DNA of 46,686 nucleotides. Source: Phycisphaerales bacterium (GTDB lineage: Bacteria; Planctomycetota; Phycisphaerae; Phycisphaerales; UBA1924). Each line of letters starts with the position of its first letter. Position 1 is the stretch's first letter. The translations under genes and the position numbers were made by a program. The stretch spans positions 1 to 46,686 of the forward strand of contig JAIEOW010000031.1 of NCBI GenBank assembly GCA_019750095.1, given 5' to 3'. Of the stretch, positions 31,141-40,685 are shown piece by piece. The notes under the pieces were generated by a model that was given only the letters and a program-made list of their open reading frames with translations, was not told where the DNA came from and searched no databases.

Positions 31141-32631
31141 TCAGTCGTGCCCGAGTTCTCGCGGAAACGCACCCTTGATCATCGGCATCATGGCTCGCAG
31201 GTCGATGTAGTTGGTCTGACCGACGGTCACGAGCCGCTGCGAGTTCAGCAACGCGGGATCGATCGGGTCATTGGCAAAGGCAAAGCGGACGCTGCCGGCG
31301 ACGCCCTGGATCTTGCTCAGCTCGGCCCACTGCACGCCCTCGCCCTCGATGTATCGCACGGTGAGCTGGGCCGAGCCGCCTTGACCGGCTTGGAGGTCTT
31401 CGTCGCGCAAGTCGGCGACCAGTTCGTACTCGCCGCGGCCGAGGTTGGTGACGGTGGCCTTGGTGTTGGCCTGGGTCAGGATGGTCTTGAGCTGTTCCAG
31501 CTCACCCTGGCGGGCGGTGCCCGAGAGCATGGTGCGGGCGATGTTCTCCATGCCGCGGATGCGAGCGGACTCGTCGTCGGTTGCACCGCTGACCTGCACC
31601 TTGGCCTGCGCGCGACCGTCGGATGCGCCGACGCCGACCTTGACGATGCGCTTGCCTTTGTCGTCAACGCTGACCTTCAGCCGAGGCGACGGCTTTGAGC
31701 CCGACAACTGATCGAGATCGTCCTGGACTTTATTGATCTTCGCGATCTGCTCGTCGGTGAGGTTGTTCAGATCACCCTTGATGTCGATCTTGGCCTGCTG
31801 ACGCAGGCGGATGCTGGCGCCAGTGTCCTGGGCGTGATCGCGAGCGTCGTGCTCGGCGTCGTTCATCATGGCTTCAAGATCGCCGTCAACGCCGATCTGC
31901 TTCAGCAGGTCTTCATCGAGCGCACCGATGTTCACAAGCAGGCCGCTCTTGGCCATGCTCGCGAGGAACGCTGCACGCGGCTCGGCGTCGATGATCCGCT
32001 GGGCGGTGGTTTCATCGCCGATGAGATAGACCCAGCCGACCTCGGGCGAAAAGGCCATTTCGATGCCGAACTGCGCGTTGGGCAGTTCCCGCACGCTGGC
32101 GTCGGTGGTCACGGCGAGCTTGGCGTACATCGCGCCAAACCCGGCGGCGTCCATCGCCTGATCGTCGCCGAGTTGATCGACGGTGACGGGGTTCTTCAGG
32201 CGGACCTTCAGTGTGCCGTTGATTAGCGCGCCATCGGCGCCGAGTCCGTTGAGATCAAGATCGATGCCCGAGATCTGACGCTGGCGCAGATCGTTGAGGA
32301 TCGTCGAGGCCTCGACGCGGCTGGCCGAGGACATGGTGAAGAGCACCGTGCCGATCGCCACGCATGCCGCCATCGCCGAGCCGACGGCAAGCCAGCCCGA
32401 GCGCGGGCGTCGCCGCTGCGTCGCCAATGCGCCATCGTCGGCGCCCGCGAGCCGAAGCTCGGCGGCATGGTCGGCGGCATCGTCTCGGAAGCTTGCGAGT
32501 TGTTCCGCCGACGGGCGGCTCGGCAACCCGAGCGTTGGTCCGATTGCTCGAAGGTTGTGGTCCAAGGTGCGGTCGGCCGCGTTTGGTTCAGCGTGGTGGT
32601 CGGTGTCGTTGTGCATGCGGTCGTCGTTCAT
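31141..32631 (-). CDS. membrane protein, probable anti-sigma factor
   Basis: 496 aa from the ATG at 32631, which has GGAG 7 nt upstream; the frame is open to 32754 but lacks a good site there. A cytoplasmic N-terminus of about 75 residues (DHNLRAIGPTLGLPSRPSAEQLASF) precedes one membrane helix, WLAVGSAMAACVAIGTVLF, and a large external domain of about 390 residues. That domain contains ISGIDLDLNGLGADGALING and LRVSVDD-type beta segments, with a helical piece (NLTDEQIAKINKVQDDLDQL). Its place directly after an ECF sigma gene and its one-helix topology suggest an anti-sigma factor or signal sensor. The N-terminus shows no clear zinc-binding anti-sigma motif, so this rests mainly on context. Confidence 0.68.
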   Translation of the reverse strand: MNDDRMHNDTDHHAEPNAADRTLDHNLRAIGPTLGLPSRPSAEQLASFRDDAADHAAELRLAGADDGALATQRRRPRSGWLAVGSAMAACVAIGTVLFTMSSASRVEASTILNDLRQRQISGIDLDLNGLGADGALINGTLKVRLKNPVTVDQLGDDQAMDAAGFGAMYAKLAVTTDASVRELPNAQFGIEMAFSPEVGWVYLIGDETTAQRIIDAEPRAAFLASMAKSGLLVNIGALDEDLLKQIGVDGDLEAMMNDAEHDARDHAQDTGASIRLRQQAKIDIKGDLNNLTDEQIAKINKVQDDLDQLSGSKPSPRLKVSVDDKGKRIVKVGVGASDGRAQAKVQVSGATDDESARIRGMENIARTMLSGTARQGELEQLKTILTQANTKATVTNLGRGEYELVADLRDEDLQAGQGGSAQLTVRYIEGEGVQWAELSKIQGVAGSVRFAFANDPIDPALLNSQRLVTVGQTNYIDLRAMMPMIKGAFPRELGHD

Positions 32632-32772
32632 CGTGAAGCTCCATCCGGCGAGCTGAGTGTTCAGGGTCATCCAAACGTCCCGAGCGATCGCACCGAGTGG
32701 CCGAGCAGAACGCCCGACGCCGATCGCCCATTTCTCATAGTCAAATCGATCCAATGCGCCAAAGCCGGACCG

Positions 32773-33399
32773 CTAAGTCAGGTGGCGAAGCTGTTCTCTG
32801 AGCGCCGCGCGTGCGCGATACAGGCGGCCTTCGACGGCGCGCACGCTCAGCCCGTCGCGCTCAGCGATCTGCACCTGGGTTTGCCCCTCGACATAGTGCG
32901 CGTGGATCAGGTCCTGATCGTCCGACGTGAGCTGCGTGATCGCGAGCGCGAGCTGATCCTGAACCTCACGACGAGACAGGTCATTCGGGCCGAGCCGCTC
33001 GTTGCACAGGCGGTCGGCAAGCTCGCCCGCCAAGCCCTGGTCGGGAACTGGCAAGTGCAGGGGTCGATTCGAAACGCGCCGCCAATGCGTATTGATCAGG
33101 TTCCGCGCCACGCCTCGGAGCCAGAACTCCATCTCGGCCTCGGGCACGCTGCGCCCATTGCGGGCCGCCGCGGCCCAGAGCTGCTGCATGATGTCCTTGG
33201 CCAGATGCTCATCGCGACCGACGCGGACCATGACGAACCGGTACATGCCTGAGGCCAGGCGGTCATAGACGGCCGCGAGGTCGTTGCTCGGTGTCGCTGG
33301 GCGTTTGACCTGCGCAGGTCCGTCCACCGTCGGCTCCAGCAGCCCTTCCCCGACAACCCCGGAATCTCGCGTGATCATGGCCAAGCTGCTGTTCATCAT
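32773..33399 (-). CDS. ECF-type RNA polymerase sigma factor
   Basis: 208 aa from the ATG at 33399 (AGGAG 10 nt upstream); ATGs at 33396 and 33378 also fit. Region 2 is seen in AAVYDRLASGMYRFVMVRVG and KDIMQQLWAAAARN, followed by EMEFWLRGVARNLINTHWRR. Region 4 is LTSDDQDLIHAHYVEGQTQVQIAERDGLSVRAVEGRLYRARAALRE (its HTH contacts the -35 element), with the chain broken here only for reading: QVQIAERDGLS then VRAVEGRLYRAR. Two sigma domains and no region 1 or 3 define the ECF type. The probable anti-sigma gene follows 141 bp downstream on the same strand. It diverges from cstA, which may be a target. Confidence 0.85.
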   Translation of the reverse strand: MMNSSLAMITRDSGVVGEGLLEPTVDGPAQVKRPATPSNDLAAVYDRLASGMYRFVMVRVGRDEHLAKDIMQQLWAAAARNGRSVPEAEMEFWLRGVARNLINTHWRRVSNRPLHLPVPDQGLAGELADRLCNERLGPNDLSRREVQDQLALAITQLTSDDQDLIHAHYVEGQTQVQIAERDGLSVRAVEGRLYRARAALREQLRHLT

Positions 33400-33553
33400 G
33401 GTCCTGTGGCTCCTGCCAGACAAGGCCGGAATCGCGCCGCTCGCCCGAACCCCACGGAAGTTCCATCGGCACTGGTTCTCAGACCGTGTGCCCACTCCCC
33501 CGGGCCTGGGAAACTCAGTGCCGCAGGATCGGTCTTTCCTGTACGCTCAGGCG

Positions 33554-35431
33554 ATGTCCCTCGGCCTCATCGCCATCCTGGTGCTCGCCATCCTCACCGT
33601 CGGCTATCTCCTCTACGGCGGATTCCTGGCTCGCCAGTATCGCCTCGATGATGCCACAAAGACCCCTGCAACGCGCATCAACGATGGTGTGGAGTTCATC
33701 CCCACGCGCCCGTTCTATCTGCTGGGCCAGCACTTTTCCGCCATCGCCGCCGCGGGGCCGATCGTTGGGCCCATCGTCGCGTGCATGGCGTTCGGGTGGC
33801 TGCCCTGCCTGCTTTGGATCGTCTTTGGCGTGGTGCTGATCGGGGCCGTGCATGATTTCTCCGCGCTGGTCGCTTCGGTACGGCATGGGGCCCACTCGAT
33901 CGCCGATGTCGCTCGCGTGAATCTCGGTAAGCGTGCGTACCTCGCGCTCGTCGCATTCATCTGGCTCGCGCTCATCTACGTCATCGTGGCATTCACTGAC
34001 GTCACCGCCGGCACGTTCCTGGGCAAGAGCGACGAGCTTCAAGGCCTCGCGGCGACCTTCAACCCCGGCGGCGCGGTCGCCGCGGCGAGCGTCATGTATC
34101 TCATCCTCGCCGCGGCGATGGGTCTGGTGCAGCGTTTCCTCACTCCGCCGATGTGGCTGATCACGCTCATCTTCGTCCCGGCCACGCTCGGCGTCATCGC
34201 GCTGGGCACGCAGGTCTCGCACTGGGCCATTTTCGCGCGACCGGAATCGCTGCTGGGGCTGAGCGAGGCCAGCCGCCCGATGGTCTGGTACTCGGCGATC
34301 CTCGCCTACTGCTTTGTCTCCAGCTTGCTCCCGATGTGGCTTCTGCAACAGCCGCGCGGATACCTCGGCGGGTTCGTGCTCTATCTTGCCATCGGTGTCG
34401 GGATCATCGGCGTGCTCTTCGGCGGGTTCGACATCAAGCAGGAAGCCGTTCGGCCCGTTGCCGACTATGCCGCGTTCTTCGGGTTTTCGACTCCGGCCAG
34501 CGGCGCTCCGGGCGCGCCGCCGATGACCGCGCTGGTCTTTCCGTTCCTGTTCGTCACAATCGCCTGCGGCGCGTGCAGCGGATTCCACGGCCTGGTCTGT
34601 GGTGGCACAACCTCGCGCCAGGTCGCCAAAGAATCGCACTGCCGCCCGATTGCCTTCGGCGCGATGCTGCTCGAGGGCTTTGTCGCCGTCATCGCGCTCG
34701 CGACGGTGATGATCCTCGCCAAGGAAGACCTCGCCAAGTACGCGGGCCGCCCCGGTGCGATCTATGGCGACGGCCTCGCTACCTTCCTCACGCGCACCTT
34801 CGGCATTGAGTCCAAAGACGGCCTGCGTCTCGCCCAGACCTTCGGCCAGATGGCCGTCGCCACCTTCGTCTTCGACACGCTCGACGTCTCCACGCGCCTC
34901 GGCCGCTATCTCATCGTCGAGTTTGTCGCCACCATTCGAGGCAAGGCCAAGCTCGGCACCGACCATGGCCACGTGCCCAAGTCTCCCACGCGCCCCAGCG
35001 GCCTTGGCATCGCGGCCGCCGCGCTCACCGCGTTCATCCCACTGTTCATCCTGTTCACCGCGAGCAAGGGTTCGTATCTGCTCTTCTGGACGCTCTTCGG
35101 CACGTCCAACCAGCTTCTCGCCGGGCTCACGCTGCTGGGCATCACCGTCTGGCTCAAACGCCAGAACCACGGCAGAAAAGTCTGGTTCGTCGCGATCCCG
35201 ATGGTCTTCATCATGTCCATCACGCTCTGCGCCCTCGCCATCCAGATCTTCGTCGGCGTGCGTGACGCGGTGGCGGGCCGACTGTTCGTCACCGCAGCAA
35301 GTGCGCCCTCGGGCCTGGGCGGGCTGAACCCCACGGTGCTGAACGCGGGCGTTGCGATCGCCCTGCTGGCGCTCGCGATGCTGTTTGTCTACGAAGCAGT
35401 CCGCACACGAAAGAGCGTGCCCGCACACTGA
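33554..35431 (+). CDS. cstA: carbon starvation protein CstA, peptide/pyruvate transporter
   Basis: 625 aa from the ATG at 33554; earlier in-frame codons lie in the divergent promoter. CstA-family proteins are inner-membrane carriers induced on starvation, shown in enterics to take up peptides or pyruvate. About 15 or more membrane helices run the whole length. Family phrases include YGGFLARQYRLDD, TPATRINDGVEFIPTRPFYLLGQHFSAIAAAGPIVGPI (read as two parts), VHDFSALVASVRHGAHSIADV and ACGACSGFHGLVCGGTTSRQ. Length fits the shorter CstA subgroup rather than the 700 aa E. coli protein. The stop is followed immediately by the stop of the converging amidohydrolase gene, with no gap. Confidence 0.92.
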   Translation: MSLGLIAILVLAILTVGYLLYGGFLARQYRLDDATKTPATRINDGVEFIPTRPFYLLGQHFSAIAAAGPIVGPIVACMAFGWLPCLLWIVFGVVLIGAVHDFSALVASVRHGAHSIADVARVNLGKRAYLALVAFIWLALIYVIVAFTDVTAGTFLGKSDELQGLAATFNPGGAVAAASVMYLILAAAMGLVQRFLTPPMWLITLIFVPATLGVIALGTQVSHWAIFARPESLLGLSEASRPMVWYSAILAYCFVSSLLPMWLLQQPRGYLGGFVLYLAIGVGIIGVLFGGFDIKQEAVRPVADYAAFFGFSTPASGAPGAPPMTALVFPFLFVTIACGACSGFHGLVCGGTTSRQVAKESHCRPIAFGAMLLEGFVAVIALATVMILAKEDLAKYAGRPGAIYGDGLATFLTRTFGIESKDGLRLAQTFGQMAVATFVFDTLDVSTRLGRYLIVEFVATIRGKAKLGTDHGHVPKSPTRPSGLGIAAAALTAFIPLFILFTASKGSYLLFWTLFGTSNQLLAGLTLLGITVWLKRQNHGRKVWFVAIPMVFIMSITLCALAIQIFVGVRDAVAGRLFVTAASAPSGLGGLNPTVLNAGVAIALLALAMLFVYEAVRTRKSVPAH

Positions 35432-36796
35432 TCACTCGATGTGCTTCATGCCGGAGTACTTCTCCCGGTACCGCCGCTCCTGCACACGCTGCTTGTTATC
35501 CAGGTTCACCTCGGCCCCATCAATAAACGCCGCGGTCACGCTATTCGAAACCTCCAGCATGTCACCATCGCTGATGATCAGCGTCGCGCTCTTGCCCGCC
35601 TCCAATGAACCGAACCGGTCGGCGATGCCCAGGATCTCCGCCGTGCTCAGCGTGATTGATCGAATGGCGAGCGTCCGATCGAGTCCATACGCCGCCGCGA
35701 GCGCCGCCGAATACGGCAGGTTGCGTTCATGTCCCGGTTCCTCGCCGCTGCCCAGGCACCACTTCAAGCCAGCGGCTTCCAGCCGCGCGGGCAGCGTGAA
35801 CGCATCGTCATACGGTGCATCATCGCGCTTCGGAAATCGCACCGTGCCATCCACGATCACGCCGATGTTCCGCTTCTTCAGTTCATCCGCACACAGCACG
35901 GCGTCGCGCCCCCCGATGATCACCACGCGCACCCCGTGCCGATCACCGAACGCCACGGCCTGCATGATCTGGTCCACATCCTGAGCCGCGATAAACACCG
36001 GTCGCTTCGCCGCCGCATCGCTCGAGAACAGCGGCTGCATGGCTTCCAGCCGGAGATCGGTGACTTTCTTCTCCACCGTGTTCGGCGCCGCGCCATACGC
36101 GCGGGCCTGCGTGAACAGATCCTCAATCGACTTGAGCGTGGCGTCGATGTCCCGTTTCTGTTCCTCCTCGCTGCGATTCATCCACCACGCCGAGATCGTG
36201 CGTGTCATCGGCCAGTTCACGATCAACCCCGCGTCGGCGCGCACCGTCATCTGCTCCCACGTCCACCCATCCAGCTTGATCACCCCCGCGCGCCCCGGCA
36301 CCGTGCCGCCGGTGGGAAAGACGCCCGCCAGCAGCACGCCATTGCTCCGCGTGACAGGCAACAGCGTCGAGTCCGGATTCACCGCGACCACCGCACGGAC
36401 TTCTGGCGTCACGCCCCCGGCCTCGGTCATGTCGTTGCTCGCACGCACCGCCGTCGCCTCGGTCAGGCCGAGCTGCGTGTACGCGCCGATCAACCCGGGA
36501 TACACGTGCCGGCCCGCGGCATCAATAATCCGGTGTGTCTGCGGCGTGATCGCCTTGTCCATCGTCTCCTGCGGCCCGACCGCGGCGATGTCACGCTCAT
36601 TGATCACCACAAACCCACGCTCCAGCGTCGGCCCGCTCACGCGATGCACCGTCGCGTTCACGATCGCCACCGGCTTGGCCTGCCCCTTGGCCCGAGGCGT
36701 CAGGTCCTGTGCATGCGCCGCGCACGCCACACCCACCGCGGCCGCCACCGCTGCCAGTCGTCCTACACCCAGATTCGACACGATGGACCCAATCAT
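35432..36796 (-). CDS. exported amidohydrolase-like protein lacking the HxH motif
   Basis: 454 aa from the ATG at 36796. A signal peptide is clear (VGRLAAVAAAVGVACAAHAQ, cleavage after AHA). The fold follows imidazolonepropionase-like amidohydrolases: IVNATVHRVSGPTLERGFVV (the beta sandwich) and, near the end, STAEILGIADRFGSLEAGKSATLII. The metal-binding HxH that normally follows PGLID is replaced: YPGLIGAYTQLGLTEA has Tyr-Thr-Gln. No other clear His ligands are seen in the usual places. It may be a non-hydrolytic relative or a partner of the larger protein upstream in the same run (84 bp apart). Confidence 0.8.
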   Translation of the reverse strand: MIGSIVSNLGVGRLAAVAAAVGVACAAHAQDLTPRAKGQAKPVAIVNATVHRVSGPTLERGFVVINERDIAAVGPQETMDKAITPQTHRIIDAAGRHVYPGLIGAYTQLGLTEATAVRASNDMTEAGGVTPEVRAVVAVNPDSTLLPVTRSNGVLLAGVFPTGGTVPGRAGVIKLDGWTWEQMTVRADAGLIVNWPMTRTISAWWMNRSEEEQKRDIDATLKSIEDLFTQARAYGAAPNTVEKKVTDLRLEAMQPLFSSDAAAKRPVFIAAQDVDQIMQAVAFGDRHGVRVVIIGGRDAVLCADELKKRNIGVIVDGTVRFPKRDDAPYDDAFTLPARLEAAGLKWCLGSGEEPGHERNLPYSAALAAAYGLDRTLAIRSITLSTAEILGIADRFGSLEAGKSATLIISDGDMLEVSNSVTAAFIDGAEVNLDNKQRVQERRYREKYSGMKHIE

Positions 36797-36879
36797 GCTG
36801 CCGCTCGCTTTCGATCTCGCTCGTCTGCCGATCACCCGCTTAACGCACACCCACCCGCCACTTTGCACCGAATCACGAC

Positions 36880-39800
36880 TCACCAGTTCTCGCACCCACA
36901 CACACCCGCCCCATGAAATCGCGGATCAAGCCCGCGCCGCAGCATGTTCACAAAGTGCTCGCGCCGCCGATCCGCCGCACCGGTATACATGTCGGCCAGC
37001 AGAGATCGCCGCCCGCTTCGCATGTCCCACGGCTGATCCGCCCGCGGCGGCGTCTTCGGCGTGTCCACCACTTCCGAATCCCCGCCACGCGACTTCTCCG
37101 CTTCACCCTTCGCCGGTGCCGCGGCGGTCAGCAGCTTCTGAATGATCCGTGCCCGTTCCTTCGCATTCCGCTCACGCAGCGTTCGATCCATCTCCAGCGA
37201 GAACATCTCGCGTCCGTCCACAAACGTCCGCTCGCACCTGCTCAAACTCGACATCGGCGGACCAGACCAGATCGCCAGATCCGCATCCTTCCCGGCCTCG
37301 ATCGTGCCCACACGATCATCGACCCGCAGTTGCTTCGCGGGGTTCAGCGTGACAAACTTCAGCGCATCCTCCGGCGACATCTTCACGCCATTGCCGCCGG
37401 AATACTTGATCGCCTTGCCCGCCTCCACATTCATCCGCCGGGCCAGTTCGTCCGAGTCGCTGTTGTAACTGGTGGTCAGCCCAAGCTCGTGCTGCAACGG
37501 CCCGGCCATCGGGATCGCGTCCTGCACCTCGACCTTGAACGTCCACCAATCGCTGAACAGCGACGCGCCGATCGCCGCCGCCTTCACCTCGTCGGCCACT
37601 TTGTACACCTCCAGCCCATGCTGGAAGGTGCCGATCAGAAATCCAAAGTCCTTCGCCACGCGGCAGAGCATCAGGATCTCATCCTGGCGATAGCTGTGGC
37701 AGTGCACCAACCGCTCGCCACGCAGAATCTCCGCGAGCGCGTCCAGTTCCAGATCGCGCCGCACCACATTCTTCCCGGCGTCCATCGCCCGCGCCTGCAT
37801 GTACTCACGCGCCGCCGTGAATCGGTCACGCAGCAGCATCTCCACGCCCATGCGTGTCTGCGGATACCGCGTGTTGAAGCGATCGCCCCAGTTGCTCTGC
37901 TTCACGTTCTCGCCGAGCGCGAACTTAATCCCGGGGATCGCGCCCTCAAAGTGCATGTCATCGGGCGCGACGCACCCCCAGCGGATCTTGTTCACCTGAT
38001 TCTGCCCGCCGATCGTGTTCGCCGATCCGTGCAGGTTGTTGACGGCCGTCACGCCCCCGGCGAGCTGGCGATACCACGAGATGCTGTCGGGGTCGGTGAC
38101 ATCGCCGATGCGCACCTCGCTGGTGACGCTCTGCCCGCTTTCGTTTACACCCTTGCTGATGCCCGTGTGACTGTGGCAATCCACGATGCCCGGGGCAACG
38201 TGCTTGCCGGTCGCATCAATCTCCACCGGCGGCTCACTCAGCCGCACGCGCGAGAGCCAGTCGTTGATCGCCGCGCTATCGCCGACGGCCGCGATCTTGC
38301 CGCCGGAGATCACCACGCCCGCATCCTTCAGCGTGCCCGCACCGGCGAGCGTCCAGACGGTGGCGTTGCGGATGATGAACGTGCCCTGCTTGGGAAGTTG
38401 CTCAAAGCCGTAGGGGCCGACGGGAAGGGAGAGCTTCGCGGGAATCTGCGCGATGGCGTCGGCTTCAGGGGTAGGGCGATAGCGAGCGAACTCACTGCGA
38501 TTCTCGCCCAAATCAGCTTTCGAAACTGTCAGATCAATCAAGTTGATCTTCAGGCCCTCTCCTTGCGTGCCAAGCGCGCGCCGTTGATCGATCGTGACCA
38601 GTCGCTCACTTTCGGGTTCGCCGCTATCGAGCCCCTTAACGTTCAGGACAATGCGCCCCGGTTTCGTGGACGTTCCCGCGTCGAAGACCTGCAATGTTGA
38701 CTCGAGTTCCTTATCACCCCTCTTCACCTTTACTTTCCGATCTGCATTCGGATTGATCACGAGATGAAAAGACTGGGCGTCCATCGGTCGGCGCGGCTTG
38801 CCGCCCACGACTTGGGTCCAAGTGCCAGCAAGTGCGTCCTCCGGATCGACTGCTATCTCGGCTGTGCGCCGAGCGATCAGCACGCTCGAGTCACCCCCCG
38901 CCCGCGTCAATCTCCCCCGCAATACCAACACCCCATCCGCCCCGCGCTCAATCACCCCATCCACCGCAAACACCCCCGGCGATCCAAACGGCTCGTGCTG
39001 AAACACCCACGAAATGCGGCTCGGCTCGCCCCCATCCGCATCCCCACTCATCCGAACCTCCGCCGCCTTCACCTTCACCGGCTCCTTCTCCCCCGCCGTC
39101 ATCTTCGTAATCGTCACCTCCGGCGGCCACGCGTCGTTGATCTCGATCGTGCGCGTGTCATTGCCCGGCGGCGCGGGCGTCAGCTCGACCGACCACGTGC
39201 CGCTCAGGTCATGTCGCCGGCGCTCGCCCACGGCGTGCCGCGAGCCGTCGATCCACACATCCACGATCCGGCCCGCCCGCGCATATCCCGGCTCGCCGCG
39301 ATCCGGCGCGTCGGGCCGATCAACCAACAGCGGCCCATCCGCCACCACAAAGCTCGCCGCCTTTCCCGGTTCGATCGAGCCCAGCCGATCGCTCACACCC
39401 AGCATCTCCGCCGGGTTCACCGTCAGCATCGCCAGCGCGCGATCGGCACTCAACCCATGCTTGATCGCATTGCTCAGTCGTTCCTGAAACGCCTTGCGCC
39501 CGCCACGCTTCTCAGGAATCTTCGCGCTTGAGAGCGCGACACGGATCCCCGCCGCGTCCAGTCGGGCGGCGTTGGTCGGCGCCAGCTCCCAGTTCATCAG
39601 CTCGCGCAGCTCCACGCTCTCCCGCTCCCCCAGCGTCGCGACTTTCGGCGCATCCGGAGCCGCCAGCGGCACGATCAGCCCCACACCCGCACCCTTGATC
39701 GCCTCCAGCCGACGAAACTCCATGCCGCTGCCAAAGACCACCGCCGGACGCTTGAACTCACTTGCGATCTTCGCCGCCCGTAGCACCTCCAACTCGTCAT

Positions 39801-40644
39801 CCACATCAAACAGCAGCGTCCCCGGATCGTGCGCTTTGCCCTCGGGCTGAACGCGTCGCAGCGCATCCAGCGCATCCGTCGGGTCAGCGCCAGATCGAGC
39901 CGCGTTCTGCTTCCAATCCGCATCGCTCAGCGTCTGGCGAATCACCGCGATCGCGCCCATCTGGCTGTCCGGATACCTGCTCCACTTCGGATCATCTCCC
40001 GGCCCGCGACCCTGCGTGCCACCCTCTTCTTCGCGCGAGGTCTCGAACGACACCGCGTGAAACGCCCGCTCGCGATACACCGTCGGCTGCCTCAACGACG
40101 GATCGCTCGGCCTCTCCGCCAGCGACACCACCGCGCCCGCCCCATGAAAGATCCCGCCCTTCGGGCTGATCGCCGCGGCGACAAAGCCCATCTCTCGAAG
40201 CTGCCGCGATTCTTTGGCATCGATCCCCGCCGCCCCGGCCTGCAGCGCGCTGCGCTGCGGCGTCACTCTTGCGTTCCAATGCGTCCCCGGCGCATTCGCA
40301 TCCGGCGCAGGCACGTCCACCTGCACCATCGGCTCGATGAACCCCGCATAGATGTGCATATCGCGCAGCTCGCGCACCGGCGCGCCCGCCGGGGCCGGAG
40401 CTCCGCTCATCACGCTCACGATCTTGCCATCGCGCACCACCAGCGTGGCGTTCTCGATAATCTTTCCGGGTGCCGCATGCACCGTCGCGCCCGTGAGCGC
40501 AACCAGCCCGTCGGCCGGCTGAGTCTGGCGAACACCATTCGCCGGCGGAGCCAGCGGCGACCCGGAGGTCTGCGCCCACGCCGTCACACCAACCACAGCC
40601 ATCGCGATCAAGCCCACGGCCGAACGAAGCGTCGACATCTTCAT
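36880..40644 (-). CDS. two-domain exported amidohydrolase fusion
   Basis: 1254 aa with a signal peptide (SAVGLIAMAVVGVTAWAQ). Residues about 45-470 form one amidohydrolase-like domain (GKIIENATLVVRDGKIVSV, later MLGVSDRLGSIEPGKAASFVV), but the HxH site is gone (YAGFIEPMVQVD). Residues about 470-760 are a beta-rich insert with DLSGTWSVELTPAPPG and AGTWTQVVGGK repeats. Residues about 770-1180 are a second amidohydrolase domain with an intact site: PGIVDCHSHTGISKG (HxH), HCHSYRQDE, FQHGLE and the Asp in SYNSDSDEL. Such enzymes hydrolyse amide, imide or cyclic substrates with one or two metals; the substrate is unknown. It is most likely periplasmic. It sits 41 bp after ruvA on the same strand. 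Confidence 0.85.
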   Translation of the reverse strand: MKMSTLRSAVGLIAMAVVGVTAWAQTSGSPLAPPANGVRQTQPADGLVALTGATVHAAPGKIIENATLVVRDGKIVSVMSGAPAPAGAPVRELRDMHIYAGFIEPMVQVDVPAPDANAPGTHWNARVTPQRSALQAGAAGIDAKESRQLREMGFVAAAISPKGGIFHGAGAVVSLAERPSDPSLRQPTVYRERAFHAVSFETSREEEGGTQGRGPGDDPKWSRYPDSQMGAIAVIRQTLSDADWKQNAARSGADPTDALDALRRVQPEGKAHDPGTLLFDVDDELEVLRAAKIASEFKRPAVVFGSGMEFRRLEAIKGAGVGLIVPLAAPDAPKVATLGERESVELRELMNWELAPTNAARLDAAGIRVALSSAKIPEKRGGRKAFQERLSNAIKHGLSADRALAMLTVNPAEMLGVSDRLGSIEPGKAASFVVADGPLLVDRPDAPDRGEPGYARAGRIVDVWIDGSRHAVGERRRHDLSGTWSVELTPAPPGNDTRTIEINDAWPPEVTITKMTAGEKEPVKVKAAEVRMSGDADGGEPSRISWVFQHEPFGSPGVFAVDGVIERGADGVLVLRGRLTRAGGDSSVLIARRTAEIAVDPEDALAGTWTQVVGGKPRRPMDAQSFHLVINPNADRKVKVKRGDKELESTLQVFDAGTSTKPGRIVLNVKGLDSGEPESERLVTIDQRRALGTQGEGLKINLIDLTVSKADLGENRSEFARYRPTPEADAIAQIPAKLSLPVGPYGFEQLPKQGTFIIRNATVWTLAGAGTLKDAGVVISGGKIAAVGDSAAINDWLSRVRLSEPPVEIDATGKHVAPGIVDCHSHTGISKGVNESGQSVTSEVRIGDVTDPDSISWYRQLAGGVTAVNNLHGSANTIGGQNQVNKIRWGCVAPDDMHFEGAIPGIKFALGENVKQSNWGDRFNTRYPQTRMGVEMLLRDRFTAAREYMQARAMDAGKNVVRRDLELDALAEILRGERLVHCHSYRQDEILMLCRVAKDFGFLIGTFQHGLEVYKVADEVKAAAIGASLFSDWWTFKVEVQDAIPMAGPLQHELGLTTSYNSDSDELARRMNVEAGKAIKYSGGNGVKMSPEDALKFVTLNPAKQLRVDDRVGTIEAGKDADLAIWSGPPMSSLSRCERTFVDGREMFSLEMDRTLRERNAKERARIIQKLLTAAAPAKGEAEKSRGGDSEVVDTPKTPPRADQPWDMRSGRRSLLADMYTGAADRRREHFVNMLRRGLDPRFHGAGVCGCENW

Positions 40645-40685
40645 GCCGAGATGTTACCGACCTTCCCGTCCGAATATCGCCTCAC

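Noticed and set aside
33515-35428. A 637-codon open frame on the minus strand opposite cstA
   Set aside because: Its extreme Asp/Glu/Arg/Gly content is what the complement of a membrane-protein gene gives; cstA is unambiguous.
36913-38700. A 595-codon plus-strand frame opposite the two-domain amidohydrolase gene
   Set aside because: Arg/His/Pro-rich shadow with no motif; the minus strand has clear catalytic motifs.
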